Origin: Tissierellia bacterium KA00581
Lineage (GTDB): Bacteria; Bacillota; Clostridia; Tissierellales; Peptoniphilaceae
Direction: 5' to 3'
NCBI GenBank assembly: GCA_001552895.1
Contig: KQ959616.1
Coordinates: 114,192 to 178,191 of the forward strand
DNA length: 64,000 nucleotides
Position numbers and translations under genes: made by a program. The notes beneath the pieces were generated by a model. That model saw nothing but the letters and a program-made list of their open reading frames with translations, was not told the origin of the DNA and made no database searches. Below, piece after piece: positions 9,098-17,635 of the stretch (position 1 is its first letter; each line of letters begins with the position of its first letter).

Positions 9098-10633
9098 TTG
9101 TCTTACAAAGATATGGATGATAATGTTATTGTTATGAAAAACATAACTAAGATTTTTGGAAAAAATAAAGTTTTAGATGGCGTTAACTTTGAGTTAAAAA
9201 GAGGAGAAATTCATGCACTCTTAGGAGAAAATGGAGCTGGTAAAACTACACTTATGAATATTTTATATGGACTTCATAGTCCTAGCGGTGGTGAAATTTA
9301 TATAAACTCTAAAAAATATACTTCTATGCGTCCTAAACTTGCTGTTGAAAACGGAATCGGAATGGTTCATCAACATTTTATGTTAATTGAGCCTTTTACT
9401 GTCTTACAAAACATTATTTTAGGAACAGAAGATATAAAGGGTATTTTTATAGATCTTGAAACTTCAAGAAAAAAGATAACAAAAATAATTGAAAAATATG
9501 GATTTAATATAGATTTAGATGCTAAAATTCAAGATATAACAGTTGGATTACAACAAAAAGTAGAAATTTTAAAAGCACTTTATAAAGGTGCAAATGTTAT
9601 AATCTTTGATGAGCCTACTGCAGTTCTTACACCTCAAGAGATTACTGAATTTATAAAAATTTGTAATAATTTAAAACAAGAAGGTAAATCTATAATTGTT
9701 ATTACTCATAAACTTGAAGAAATAAAAAAAATGGCTGATTTTTGTACCATAATAAGAAGAGGAAAGTTTATAGATAAGATTACCGTTTCTTTATCTTCTG
9801 AAAAAGAATTAGCTGAAAAAATGGTTGGTAGAGAAGTTAATTTTAAAGTAAATAAAAAAGAAATAAAACTTGGAGATACTGTTTTAGATATACAAGATAT
9901 TAATGTTTTAGATAATAGAAATTTACCTATACTAAATAATTTTAGTTTATCTGTAAAAAAGGGAGAAATAGTTGGTATAGCTGGAGTTGATGGAAATGGT
10001 CAATCACAACTTATAGAAGCAATAACAGGTCTTAGAAAAGTTGAATCTGGTAAAATTTTCCTTTTAGGAAAAGAAATTACTAATAAAAGCGTACACGAAA
10101 TTATAGAAAGTGGAATAAGTACAATTCCAGAAGATAGACATAAAAGAGGACTTGTTTTAGATTTTTCTGTATCTGAAAATATGATATTAGAAAAAAGATC
10201 AAAGCATCCTTTTTCTAAAAATGGAATTTTTAATTTTAAAAATATAAATGATTATACTCAATCTATGATTGAAAAATTTGATATAAGACCAAAAGATTTT
10301 AATGCAAAAGCAAGAGATTTATCTGGTGGAAATCAACAAAAAATAATTTTAGCAAGAGAAATTGATAATAATCCAGATTTATTAATTGCTGCACAACCAA
10401 CTCGTGGATTAGATGTTGGTGCAATAGAAATTATTCATAAATATATTGTCGAACAAAGAGATAAAGGCAAGGCTGTACTTTTAATTTCTTTTGAATTAGA
10501 TGAAGTTATGGATTTATCTGATAGAATAGCAGTAATATATAAAGGAAAAATAGTTGGTCAAAAAAATGCAAACGAAGCTGATGAAAATGAATTAGGTCTT
10601 ATGATGGCAGGGGGTACAAGTATAAATGAATAA
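9098..10633 (+). CDS. nupO: nucleoside/simple-sugar ABC importer, tandem ATPase subunit (NupO/YufO type)
   Basis: ATP-binding subunit of 511 residues with two fused ABC domains, as in the BMP-family nucleoside importers and sugar importers. Domain one has an intact Walker A (GENGAGKTT), a short signature region (ITVGLQQKVEI) and Walker B (VIIFDEPT). Domain two has the degenerate Walker A GVDGNGQS lacking the lysine, and LSGGNQQKI, which is normal for this family. I chose the TTG at 9098 because TAGGAGGG ends 6 nt before it; a further-upstream start would swallow that site. It overlaps the first permease gene. No binding-protein gene lies beside it. Confidence 0.85.
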   Translation: MSYKDMDDNVIVMKNITKIFGKNKVLDGVNFELKRGEIHALLGENGAGKTTLMNILYGLHSPSGGEIYINSKKYTSMRPKLAVENGIGMVHQHFMLIEPFTVLQNIILGTEDIKGIFIDLETSRKKITKIIEKYGFNIDLDAKIQDITVGLQQKVEILKALYKGANVIIFDEPTAVLTPQEITEFIKICNNLKQEGKSIIVITHKLEEIKKMADFCTIIRRGKFIDKITVSLSSEKELAEKMVGREVNFKVNKKEIKLGDTVLDIQDINVLDNRNLPILNNFSLSVKKGEIVGIAGVDGNGQSQLIEAITGLRKVESGKIFLLGKEITNKSVHEIIESGISTIPEDRHKRGLVLDFSVSENMILEKRSKHPFSKNGIFNFKNINDYTQSMIEKFDIRPKDFNAKARDLSGGNQQKIILAREIDNNPDLLIAAQPTRGLDVGAIEIIHKYIVEQRDKGKAVLLISFELDEVMDLSDRIAVIYKGKIVGQKNANEADENELGLMMAGGTSINE

Positions 10634-11702
10634 TAGAAAAAAAATATATATGTTAATTTTCTCGGTTTTTATAGGATTGCTTGTTGGATCTGTTGTTATA
10701 ACGGTTGCAGGATTTGATCCTATCAAATATTATAAAGTTATGCTTGAAACAACATTTTCAAGGCCTAAATTTTTTGCAAGGACACTTGTCGATTCTGTTC
10801 CTTTTGTAATAGGAGGTATCGGAGTTGCACTAGCATTTAAAACTGGAGCTTTTAATATTGGAGCGGAAGGACAATTTATAATTGGTTCTTTAGTAGCTGC
10901 ATATTTTGGTTATTTTTTAAAACTACCACCTGTTATTCATCCTATAGTTTGTATATTATTAGCAGCTATAGCTGGAATGATTTGGGGAGGATTAGCTGGA
11001 TGGATTAAATCTAAATTTGGTGTTCATGAAGTAATTACTACAATAATGCTAAACTGGATAGCTTTATATTTTTCTAATTTAGTTGTAATGTTTGGTAGCT
11101 TTTATGATAGAGAAGCTCAAGCCTCTAAAATGATACAAGAAAGTGCAAGTATAAAGATATTTCAATCACTAAAAACATCATCAAATTCTTTTGTAAAAGA
11201 ATTTTTTTCGGCAGATATAAATTTTGGAATTATTTTGATGTTTATTTTAGCTTTTTTAGTTTATTATTTATTAAATAAAACTACAAAAGGATATGAATTA
11301 AAAGCTGTTGGCTTAAATCCGAAAGCAGCTGAATTTGGTGGAATAAATGTAAACAAAAATTTAATTCTTTCAATGGGACTTTCTGGAACACTTTGTGCAG
11401 TTGCTGGAGCTGTAAAAGTTTTAGGCTTTGCAGGAACTGTTTCGAGACTTAGCGTTATGGAAGGTAATGGATTTAATGCTATGTCTGTTGCACTTTTAGC
11501 AAATAGTCATCCAATAGGATCTATCTTTGCAGGATTTTTCTTTAGTATACTAAGAAGAGGTGGATTTAGAGTTCAACAATTGATGGGCGTTCCTTATGAA
11601 ATAGTACAAATTATAATAGGACTTATAGTATTGTTTATTTCTATGCCTTTATTTATAAAAATTATTTCTAAAAAGATAAAAAAAGTAGGAGGTAATAGAT
11701 AA
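10626..11702 (+). CDS. nupP: nucleoside/simple-sugar ABC importer permease 1 (NupP/YufP type)
   Basis: Integral membrane permease of 358 residues, about ten hydrophobic segments, of the BPD_transp_2 type. Characteristic segments are GAFNIGAEGQFIIG (near 80) and GYELKAVGLNPKAAEFGGI (near 225), the latter being the cytoplasmic coupling region of this family. It overlaps the ATPase gene by 8 nt, and the second permease starts on its last base, so the three subunits are translationally coupled. In Bacillus the equivalent NupOPQ imports guanosine and related nucleosides; specificity here is inferred only from family resemblance. Confidence 0.85.
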   Translation: MNNRKKIYMLIFSVFIGLLVGSVVITVAGFDPIKYYKVMLETTFSRPKFFARTLVDSVPFVIGGIGVALAFKTGAFNIGAEGQFIIGSLVAAYFGYFLKLPPVIHPIVCILLAAIAGMIWGGLAGWIKSKFGVHEVITTIMLNWIALYFSNLVVMFGSFYDREAQASKMIQESASIKIFQSLKTSSNSFVKEFFSADINFGIILMFILAFLVYYLLNKTTKGYELKAVGLNPKAAEFGGINVNKNLILSMGLSGTLCAVAGAVKVLGFAGTVSRLSVMEGNGFNAMSVALLANSHPIGSIFAGFFFSILRRGGFRVQQLMGVPYEIVQIIIGLIVLFISMPLFIKIISKKIKKVGGNR

Positions 11703-12640
11703 TGAATTTTTTAAATTATTTATCTTTGTTTATTTCTGATACTTTATTATTTGCAACACCTTTACTATTTGCAGCTCTTGGTGGTATGTTTACAGAAAAA
11801 TCTGGTGTTACAAATATTGGTTTAGAAGGTATGATGACTATTGGAGCTTTTTTTGGAGCAACTGTAGGATATTTTACTAAAAGTGCTATATTAGGATTTA
11901 TAGCAGGAGGACTAGCTGGAGCATTTGTTGCACTGATTCATGCAATTGTAAGTATTACTTTTGGAGCAGATCAGATTGTTTCTGGTATTGCCATTAATTT
12001 TATCGGACCTGGAGTTTCGCTTTTTATATGTTCATTATTATTTGACGGAGCAAAACAAACAATACCTGTTGATGATGGTGTTGGAAAAATTTCTAAAATT
12101 TTTAGCGGACTAACAGGAATTGAAAATATAGATAGAATAATAGGACAATATGTAACTACATATATTGCAATTATATTAGTAGTAGTTATGTATATATATT
12201 TATATAAGACTAAATATGGTTTAAGACTTATAGCAGTTGGAGAGCATCCTAAAGCAAGTGAAACTTTAAATGTAAATGTATCTTTATATAGATATTTTGC
12301 AGTTATAGTTTCAGGAATGTTAGCAGGATTTGGTGGAGCAACTATGAGTCTTGCTACAGTTTCAAATTTTACTCAAAGTTTAATTTCTGGTCACGGATTT
12401 ATTGCACTTGTTGCAGTAATTTTTGGAAAATGGAAACCTCATGGTATATTAGGAGCTTGTTTATTTTTTGGAGCAGCCCAAGAACTTGCAATTCTATTAC
12501 CAATGCTTAAAGTTAATATTCCTGAAGGAATTATTCCTATGATACCATATATAAGTACATTATTAATCCTTATATTATTTGTAGGAAAGTCTAAAGCACC
12601 ATCTTCAGCAGGTGTGCCATATTTAAAATTAGAAGATTAA
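11702..12640 (+). CDS. nupQ: nucleoside/simple-sugar ABC importer permease 2 (NupQ/YufQ type)
   Basis: Second permease of the heterodimeric membrane channel, 312 residues with multiple membrane segments. It has the paralogous motifs GVTNIGLEGMMTIGAFFGA (near 37) and GLRLIAVGEHPKASETL (near 175). Together with the ATPase and first permease it forms a complete importer core but still needs an extracellular BMP lipoprotein, which is not in this window. It is the last gene of the operon, followed within 10 nt by a strong terminator. Confidence 0.85.
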   Translation: MNFLNYLSLFISDTLLFATPLLFAALGGMFTEKSGVTNIGLEGMMTIGAFFGATVGYFTKSAILGFIAGGLAGAFVALIHAIVSITFGADQIVSGIAINFIGPGVSLFICSLLFDGAKQTIPVDDGVGKISKIFSGLTGIENIDRIIGQYVTTYIAIILVVVMYIYLYKTKYGLRLIAVGEHPKASETLNVNVSLYRYFAVIVSGMLAGFGGATMSLATVSNFTQSLISGHGFIALVAVIFGKWKPHGILGACLFFGAAQELAILLPMLKVNIPEGIIPMIPYISTLLILILFVGKSKAPSSAGVPYLKLED

Positions 12641-12646
12641 ATTTTA

Positions 12647-12677
12647 GACATGCCTAATTTTATGGCATGTCTTTTTT
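12647..12677 (+). terminator. intrinsic terminator after the ABC importer operon
   Basis: GACATGCC (12647-12654) and GGCATGTC (12664-12671) form an 8-bp perfect stem around a 9-nt loop, followed by six T. Confidence 0.9.
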
Positions 12678-12705
12678 GATAAATAAAATTTATAAGGAGG
12701 TTTTT

Positions 12706-13467
12706 ATGATAACAATAAAAAGTAAAAGAGAAATAGAAGGTATGAAAAAATCTGCAGAGATACTTGCAAAAATCCATATTAATTTAAGGGATTTTATCAA
12801 GCCTGGAATTACAACTATGGAAGTAAATGATTTTTGCCATGAATTTATGTTGAAACACGGAGCAAAACCTGAACAAGTTGGTTATCATGGATACCCATAT
12901 GCAACTTGTACATCGGTTAATGATGTAATTTGCCATGGGTTTCCAAGTAAAAAGTTAAGATTAAAATCAGGCGATTTAATCACTGTAGATATGGTTGTCA
13001 ATTTAGATGGTTATTTATCAGATAGTGCATGGAGTTATGCAGTAGGGGATGTTTCTGATGAAGTAAAAAATCTTATGGATGTTACTAAAGAATCTATGTA
13101 TAGAGGAATAAATGCTGCTGTAGTTGGAAATAGAATTGTAGATATTGGAAAGGCAATTCAAAGTTTTGTAGAACCTAAAGGATATTCTATTGTTAGAGAT
13201 TTTTGTGGACATGGCATTGGAGATGATATGCATGAAGATCCACAAGTTCCACATTATGTTACTGCTACAAAAGGAATAAGACTTGTTGAAGGAATGGTAA
13301 TTACAGTTGAACCTATGATTAATGTTGGAGATTGGAGATGTAAAATTGATCCAGATGGTTGGACTGCAAGAACTATTGATGGTTCTCTATCTTGTCAATA
13401 TGAACACACTTTTGTTATAACTAAAGATGGTCCAGTTATTTTAACAGACCAATCATTATATGAATAA
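12706..13467 (+). CDS. map: methionine aminopeptidase, type I
   Basis: Metalloprotease removing the N-terminal methionine from nascent proteins in the cytoplasm. The 253-residue protein retains the five metal ligands of the pita-bread fold: the Asp of TVDMVV, the Asp of YLSDSAW, His in CGHGIG, Glu in VEPMIN and Glu in YEHTFV. I start it at the ATG 12706, right after AAGGAGG; a start 39 nt upstream would begin inside the preceding terminator. There is no obvious promoter between that terminator and the gene. The pilin operon begins only 21 nt after its stop, so map may be co-transcribed with it, which is unusual company for map. Confidence 0.93.
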   Translation: MITIKSKREIEGMKKSAEILAKIHINLRDFIKPGITTMEVNDFCHEFMLKHGAKPEQVGYHGYPYATCTSVNDVICHGFPSKKLRLKSGDLITVDMVVNLDGYLSDSAWSYAVGDVSDEVKNLMDVTKESMYRGINAAVVGNRIVDIGKAIQSFVEPKGYSIVRDFCGHGIGDDMHEDPQVPHYVTATKGIRLVEGMVITVEPMINVGDWRCKIDPDGWTARTIDGSLSCQYEHTFVITKDGPVILTDQSLYE

Positions 13468-13488
13468 TTAAAAATAGGAGAAAATTTT

Positions 13489-13866
13489 ATGAAAAAATTA
13501 AAATCACTAAAATCATACAAGAAAAAAGCTTTCACTTTAATTGAACTTTTAATAGTTATTGCAATTTTAGCAGTATTAGTTTTAATTGCAATCCCAAGAT
13601 ATAATAATTCAAGGATTAAAGCAGATAAAACTGCTCATGCTACTAATATCAGAGTTTTAGAAACTGCTGCTATTAGATATTTATCAGAAGAAAAAGTTGA
13701 AAATCCTACAGAAAGTAAAGATATAACACAAGATTTAGTTAGTAAAAAATATATCAAGGAAATTCCAAAAGTTCCAAAATCTATAAAAGGTTCAACTACT
13801 TACACAGTTACTATACAAAATGGTGAAGTTACAATTACACCAGCTTCTGAAGAAATAAATGATTAA
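13489..13866 (+). CDS. type IV pilin-like prepilin (major pilin or ComGC-like)
   Basis: Class III signal prepilin of 125 residues. A positively charged leader of 14 residues (KSLKSYKKKA) precedes the cleavage point A|FTLIE, with the conserved Glu at mature position 5 and a hydrophobic helix LLIVIAILAVLVLIAIP. The C-terminal region is a small hydrophilic globular head with no Cys pair. It is the first of five such genes, has AGGAG upstream, and is best explained as the main subunit of a type IV or competence pilus. Assembly ATPase, platform protein and prepilin peptidase genes are not in this window. Confidence 0.85.
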   Translation: MKKLKSLKSYKKKAFTLIELLIVIAILAVLVLIAIPRYNNSRIKADKTAHATNIRVLETAAIRYLSEEKVENPTESKDITQDLVSKKYIKEIPKVPKSIKGSTTYTVTIQNGEVTITPASEEIND

Positions 13867-14272
13867 AAAAAGAGCTTTTACTCTTATAGAACTTATAGTA
13901 GTTTTGTCTATAGTAGCGATTTTAATTTCTGTAATTAGAATTAATTTTATTCAAAGCAGAAAAACTCTAGCTTTAGAGGAACTAAATATGATATCAGAAC
14001 AGATTGTAAATGCAAGAAGTTATTGTATATCTAATAAAAGCAATGTTAAAATTATTTCATCTAGAGATAATAATTCTATAAAAATAACTTCCGATGGATA
14101 TTATTCTAAAAATATTGTTTGCAAATACTTAACTGTATCAAATTCTATAGATTTTAATTTTAATAAAAATGGAGTTCCAGATAAAGGTAATAGTTTCAAT
14201 TTTCGTTATAAAAAAAATGAATATTGGATACATATTAGACCAGCTACTGGATTTGTAAATGTGGAGAAATAA
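13859..14272 (+). CDS. minor pseudopilin (GspH/ComGD-like)
   Basis: Prepilin of 137 residues with leader MIKKRA, cleavage before FTLIE, Glu5 and a single N-terminal hydrophobic helix (LIVVLSIVAILISVI). Size, order and the short β-rich head fit a GspH-type minor subunit. It overlaps the major pilin gene by 8 nt. The ISEQIVNARSYCISNKSNVKI stretch and the C-terminal WIHIRPATGF resemble the heads of GspH-like proteins. Function within the pilus is inferred from gene order. Confidence 0.75.
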   Translation: MIKKRAFTLIELIVVLSIVAILISVIRINFIQSRKTLALEELNMISEQIVNARSYCISNKSNVKIISSRDNNSIKITSDGYYSKNIVCKYLTVSNSIDFNFNKNGVPDKGNSFNFRYKKNEYWIHIRPATGFVNVEK

Positions 14273-14273
14273 A

Positions 14274-14615
14274 TTGAAAAGATTAAAAAATAAAAGAGCA
14301 TTTTCATTATTAGAATGTATTTTTTCTGTTTTTTTGTTAACTGTTATTACTGTATCAATTTTTTATAGTATATTAATTTTTTCAAAATATCAAAATTTAT
14401 ATTCTAATAAAATAGAAATATTAAATGATATAGAAAACACTATGTTTACAATTAAAAATAATATAAAAAATAACAAAAATATTTTAGATGATATTGATGA
14501 AAAAAAATATAATATACAGATAACTAATAAAAATGATTTATATCTTATAAAACTTAAATGTAAAATAGATGGTGAGTTAAAAAATTATGAAATGTATGTT
14601 ACAAAAAATAAATAA
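14274..14615 (+). CDS. minor pseudopilin (GspI/ComGE-like)
   Basis: Prepilin of 113 residues: leader KRLKNKRA, cleavage before FSLLE with Glu5, then a hydrophobic helix and a small head. I chose the TTG at 14274, which has GGAG 7 nt upstream and directly follows the previous stop, over an ATG at 14259 lacking a ribosome site. The FSLLExxFSVFLLT pattern is typical of GspI-like subunits. It overlaps the next gene by 29 nt. Confidence 0.7.
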   Translation: MKRLKNKRAFSLLECIFSVFLLTVITVSIFYSILIFSKYQNLYSNKIEILNDIENTMFTIKNNIKNNKNILDDIDEKKYNIQITNKNDLYLIKLKCKIDGELKNYEMYVTKNK

Positions 14616-15135
14616 ATCTTTTACCATGCTCGAATTATTAATTACTATTGTAATTTCAAGTCTTGTAATCATAGCTTGCTTTTCAGTTTTTCAAATATCT
14701 TATACAAATAATTTGAATATGAGAAAGTATTATATAAAATTTCAAGAAATAGATTATGCATTAAACTATATGGAAAGAGAAATAAAAAACGCCGTTTTTA
14801 TAGATGTAAAAGAGAATAATATACATTTAAAAAAATACTCATATAATGATTTTTTAAGTAATACCAATTTTCAAATTATCTCTAAATTTAATGATATAAA
14901 TTTTAAAAAAAATGGTTATAATAAGAAATATGATATTGATAGAGAAGCAAAAGATTATTTGAATTCAAAATCTAGTGAATCTGGAAAGAATAAACTCATA
15001 AAAGACATAGATGAGGTAAATTTTGCAAAATATAATGATAAAATCGTTATAAAAATATATTATTCTAATAAAGAATTTAAAAAAATTATAAATTTGGATA
15101 AAATAAATAAGTTTGATTATTTAAATAAGGAATGA
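14587..15135 (+). CDS. minor pseudopilin (GspJ/ComGF-like)
   Basis: Prepilin of 182 residues: leader ending in INKS, cleavage before FTMLE with Glu5, then a hydrophobic helix LLITIVISSLVIIACFSVF. The ALNYMEREIKNAVF segment after the helix is the feature usually seen in GspJ-type minor pilins (the R-E-I region). It overlaps the upstream gene, supporting a tightly coupled operon. Two in-frame ATGs (14587, 14596) are possible starts. Confidence 0.72.
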   Translation: MKCMLQKINKSFTMLELLITIVISSLVIIACFSVFQISYTNNLNMRKYYIKFQEIDYALNYMEREIKNAVFIDVKENNIHLKKYSYNDFLSNTNFQIISKFNDINFKKNGYNKKYDIDREAKDYLNSKSSESGKNKLIKDIDEVNFAKYNDKIVIKIYYSNKEFKKIINLDKINKFDYLNKE

Positions 15136-15136
15136 T

Positions 15137-16315
15137 ATGAGAAAAAAAGCTTTTATACTACCAATAGTTTTAATTATTTTTTCAATTGTAGTTATGATTT
15201 CATTTTCTATGTATATGAGATATATTAATATATACAATCTTAAAAATGCTAAGGAAAATGAACTTATAAAGAAATTTGAAAAGATAAGTTTTGATGAAAT
15301 TTTTAAAACAAATAAAATGAAAAATTTTATAAATAGTAATATTGATAAAAAAGAAAAATTTGAAAAAAAATTTAATTTTAATACACTTATGCAACAGGTT
15401 TTAAATGATGATGTTAAAAGTGAAAATTTTTTTGATAAATATAAAGATTATAAATTTAAATTGATTTTAAAACAAACAAATACTAACAGTCTTTTTAAAA
15501 ATAATATTAATCCTTTTCCAAATAAATTATTTAATAATGAAATATTTATAAAACTTATGGATGAAAAATATGATACTATTTGTGAATATAAATTTGTAGA
15601 TAAAAATAAGATTGAAAATTATATTATTGATACAGTATTAAATGAATTTTTGAGTAAAAAATATATAAATTTAAAAAAATTTTACCTTAATGTAGAAAAA
15701 AATAAAAATTTATATGAAAGAATTTTTACAGATGAAAATGGAGATGTCTTTAAAAAAGATGTAAGGTTTTTTAACATTAATAAAGATATTTTTTATGTTG
15801 ATAATAAAATATATAATGAGATTTTAAAAGAATATATTTTAAAAAAATCAGATAATAAAAATATTGAAATTGAAGATGATTTTTCATGTGATATTGTTGA
15901 TTTAGATAAATTTTTTAATCAGGAAATTTTAAAAAAATGTTCAAAAAAAGATTTTATAGACAATTATTTAATTAAAAAATCAAAATGTCTATTTAAAGAT
16001 TATAAGAAAAATATAGTTAATTTTATTTCAGATAAAAAGATTTTCTTTGATTTTGATAGAAAAATTGAACTTTACGCTAACTTCAATATAAAAGATGATA
16101 AAGCAGAAATTTATGTTACAAAAGAAGGTCCTATTTTAAAATCTATATTTGTAAATAATACAGAAAAAAATTTTAATTTATCAATAGAAGGTATTCTTTT
16201 TTCAAATAAAGAAATTTCTAATTATAAATTTTCTCCTGGAGTAATTGATATATTAACGAAAATAATTAAAATAAGTGATGATTATTATATTGAAAAAACA
16301 GATTTTAATAATTAA
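15137..16315 (+). CDS. large minor pilin without Glu5 (GspK/PilX-like tip candidate)
   Basis: Protein of 392 residues, three times the size of its neighbours. It begins RKKA|FILPIVLIIFSIVVMISFS: a prepilin-like leader and helix, but position 5 of the mature part is Ile, not the Glu conserved in assembly-competent pilins. In type II secretion GspK is the exceptional subunit that lacks Glu5 and caps the pseudopilus. Position (last of a C-H-I-J-K-like order), size and the missing Glu make it a candidate cap. The rest is Lys/Asn/Phe-rich with no motif I recognise. It starts one base after the previous stop. Confidence 0.65.
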   Translation: MRKKAFILPIVLIIFSIVVMISFSMYMRYINIYNLKNAKENELIKKFEKISFDEIFKTNKMKNFINSNIDKKEKFEKKFNFNTLMQQVLNDDVKSENFFDKYKDYKFKLILKQTNTNSLFKNNINPFPNKLFNNEIFIKLMDEKYDTICEYKFVDKNKIENYIIDTVLNEFLSKKYINLKKFYLNVEKNKNLYERIFTDENGDVFKKDVRFFNINKDIFYVDNKIYNEILKEYILKKSDNKNIEIEDDFSCDIVDLDKFFNQEILKKCSKKDFIDNYLIKKSKCLFKDYKKNIVNFISDKKIFFDFDRKIELYANFNIKDDKAEIYVTKEGPILKSIFVNNTEKNFNLSIEGILFSNKEISNYKFSPGVIDILTKIIKISDDYYIEKTDFNN

Positions 16316-16321
16316 AAATTA

Positions 16322-16362
16322 AAAAAAGCTAAATATTTATATTATAAATATTTAGCTTTTTT
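16322..16362. terminator. bidirectional terminator between pilin operon and rodA
   Basis: Perfect 19-bp arms (16322-16340 and 16344-16362) around a 3-nt loop, with poly-A on the left arm and poly-T on the right, so it can terminate convergent transcripts from both sides. Confidence 0.9.
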
Positions 16363-16367
16363 ATTTT

Positions 16368-17468
16368 TTACATAAAATCTAGTGGAGTTTTTTCACAAGA
16401 TATGGAAAGAACTAATCCTATTGAAATCAAATTTAAAATTTGAAAAGTTCCACCATAACTAAAAAACGGTAAAGGTATCCCAGTTAAAGGCATAAGACCT
16501 ATTGTCATTCCAATATTTTCAAAAATATGTGCTAAAAACATTGCAAAAACTCCAACAATTACAAGTTGATTATATACACTTGTTGTTTTTTTAGAAAGAT
16601 GAATAAACCTATATAATATTATTGTATAAAGAGAAATTAAAGTAATTCCTCCCACAAAACCCATTTCTTCGATAAATACTGGAAAAATTGAATCTGTTTG
16701 TTTTTCTGGAATAAAGTTAAACTGATTTTGTGGCCCTTTAAAAATACCTCTTCCTGTAAATTTTCCAGATCCAATAGCGATTTTACCTTGTACTACTTGA
16801 TATCCACTGCCTGATATATCTCTTTCTGGATACAAAAAATCTAAAATTCTCTTTTTTTGAAATTCTGATAAAAGCATATAGGCAAAAGGTAAACTAAAAA
16901 TAATAGTAAATATAGTATAAACTACAAGTTTTAAGCTTATACCAGTAAAAAATAACATTGTTGCAATTATACATATTAAAACTATTGCTGTACCAAAATC
17001 TGGCTGTTTTAATATAAAAACAACTGGAATAAATGCAAAAATTAAAATTTTTATAAGTGTTTTTGGTTCATTAATTTTCTCTTTATTTTTTTCTAAAACT
17101 GTAGCCAAAGAAATTATAACTCCAAGTTTTACAAATTCAGAAGGCTGTACAGAAAAAGAACCAAATTGTATCCAACTTCTTGCTCCAACAGAATCTCCTG
17201 TTCCAATAAAACTTACCAATATAAGGGAAAAAATACAAAAAATATATATTGGGATATATATTTTTTTAAAAATTTTTATATCAATAGCAATCAGAAAAAA
17301 AATCGCTATAAATCCTAAAATAGTAGCTAATATTTGAGAAAACATAAAATTTCTCTTTAAACTCAAAGTTGCACTATATAGATTTATAAGTCCCATTATA
17401 GTTATAATAATAAGAGAAATCAAAATAAATAAATCCACTTTCGTTAGAGTTTTATTTTTAAAAAACAT
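16368..17468 (-). CDS. rodA: rod-shape/peptidoglycan polymerase RodA (SEDS family)
   Basis: SEDS-family glycosyltransferase polymerising lipid II at the membrane together with a class B penicillin-binding protein. The 366-residue protein has about ten membrane segments. Family motifs include ARSWIQFGSFSVQPSEFVKLG, the catalytic-Asp segment LKQPDFGTA, the RodA-like SGSGYQVVQGKIAIGSG, and the C-terminal PLPFFSYGGT. It is the only - strand gene in the first 36 kb. It starts at an ATG after GAGGTGA. No mreB, mreC or pbp gene is adjacent. FtsW is the main alternative, but the GYQVVQGKIAIGSG loop favours RodA. Confidence 0.87.
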   Translation of the reverse strand: MFFKNKTLTKVDLFILISLIIITIMGLINLYSATLSLKRNFMFSQILATILGFIAIFFLIAIDIKIFKKIYIPIYIFCIFSLILVSFIGTGDSVGARSWIQFGSFSVQPSEFVKLGVIISLATVLEKNKEKINEPKTLIKILIFAFIPVVFILKQPDFGTAIVLICIIATMLFFTGISLKLVVYTIFTIIFSLPFAYMLLSEFQKKRILDFLYPERDISGSGYQVVQGKIAIGSGKFTGRGIFKGPQNQFNFIPEKQTDSIFPVFIEEMGFVGGITLISLYTIILYRFIHLSKKTTSVYNQLVIVGVFAMFLAHIFENIGMTIGLMPLTGIPLPFFSYGGTFQILNLISIGLVLSISCEKTPLDFM

Positions 17469-17600
17469 CTTTAAAATTCACCTCATAGATATTATAACTT
17501 ATATTTTAAAATAAATAAATACTTATATCTAATATTTAAACAAAATATACTAAAATATTAAATTTTAATTAATTTATCTTGTTAAATATTTTTATAGCAG

Positions 17601-17629
17601 TTGACAATACATTTACACTATGGTAATAT
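17601..17629 (+). promoter_or_regulatory. strong promoter of the secreted-peptide/ABC transporter locus
   Basis: Perfect -35 TTGACA (17601-17606), 17-nt spacer and -10 TAATAT (17624-17629). Seven nt downstream is position 17636, exactly the first base of the inverted repeat described next. Confidence 0.75.
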
Positions 17630-17635
17630 TACGAT

